Positions 5,802 to 5,803 of a stretch of 5,803 bases of DNA are shown piece after piece (position 1 is the stretch's first letter; every line of letters starts with the position of its first letter). The position numbers were made by a program, and so were the translations under genes. Under the pieces are notes generated by a model. The model worked only from the letters and a program-made list of their open reading frames with translations. It was not told where the DNA came from and did no database searches. The stretch is from Oceanihabitans sp. (GTDB lineage Bacteria > Bacteroidota > Bacteroidia > Flavobacteriales > Flavobacteriaceae): the NCBI GenBank assembly GCA_018067265.1, contig JAGPUY010000228.1:1-5803 (forward strand), read 5' to 3'.

Positions 5802-5803
5802 GG

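Noticed and set aside
5626..5803. A CRISPR array or transposon end in the repeat-rich tail
   Set aside because: The hairpins differ from one another and are not regularly spaced repeats with unique spacers. No transposase remnant or target-site duplication is visible.

Overview
The window comes from an AT-rich bacterium of the Bacteroidota, most likely a marine-type member of the Flavobacteriaceae. The evidence is the protein signatures (the PfkA N-terminus and core, the charged TamB tail, the N-acetylglucosamine-kinase-like variant motifs), the lack of Shine-Dalgarno sequences before the starts, and AT-rich spacers full of small hairpins. The genus cannot be named from this sequence. All six genes lie on the + strand.

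Layout. 1-387 is the 3' end of a tamB-like gene (outer-membrane/envelope biogenesis), running in from the left edge. After a 153-base spacer come pfkA (ATP-dependent 6-phosphofructokinase, 541-1527) and gapA (NAD-type glyceraldehyde-3-phosphate dehydrogenase, 1588-2589). They are 60 bases apart and probably co-transcribed. A strong A-tract/hairpin/T-tract terminator follows at 2592-2636. The second block starts only 11 bases later: a BadF/BadG-type amino-sugar kinase (2648-3511), a compact methylglyoxal synthase mgsA whose ATG overlaps the kinase stop codon (3511-3879), and, 33 bases on, a 570-residue FAD oxidoreductase of the RetSat/carotenoid-isomerase type (3913-5625). The last 178 bases hold no gene but carry a run of small inverted repeats.

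How the genes fit together. Four of the six encode enzymes around the fructose-6-phosphate/triose-phosphate part of central metabolism. The kinase probably feeds recycled amino sugars towards fructose-6-phosphate. PfkA commits fructose-6-phosphate to the triose-phosphate pool through fructose-1,6-bisphosphate. GapA drains glyceraldehyde-3-phosphate down the payoff branch, and MgsA drains dihydroxyacetone phosphate to methylglyoxal while releasing phosphate. The FAD oxidoreductase has no obvious metabolic link to the others; its natural substrate (a polyene or other conjugated lipid by family analogy) cannot be told from sequence.

Overall this is ordinary core-genome sequence. I see no mobile element, CRISPR array, defence system, RNA gene or broken gene. 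The points worth a second look are the short MgsA, the tightly coupled kinase-mgsA pair with a terminator against its 5' end, the RetSat-like protein in this company, and the hairpin-dense tail.
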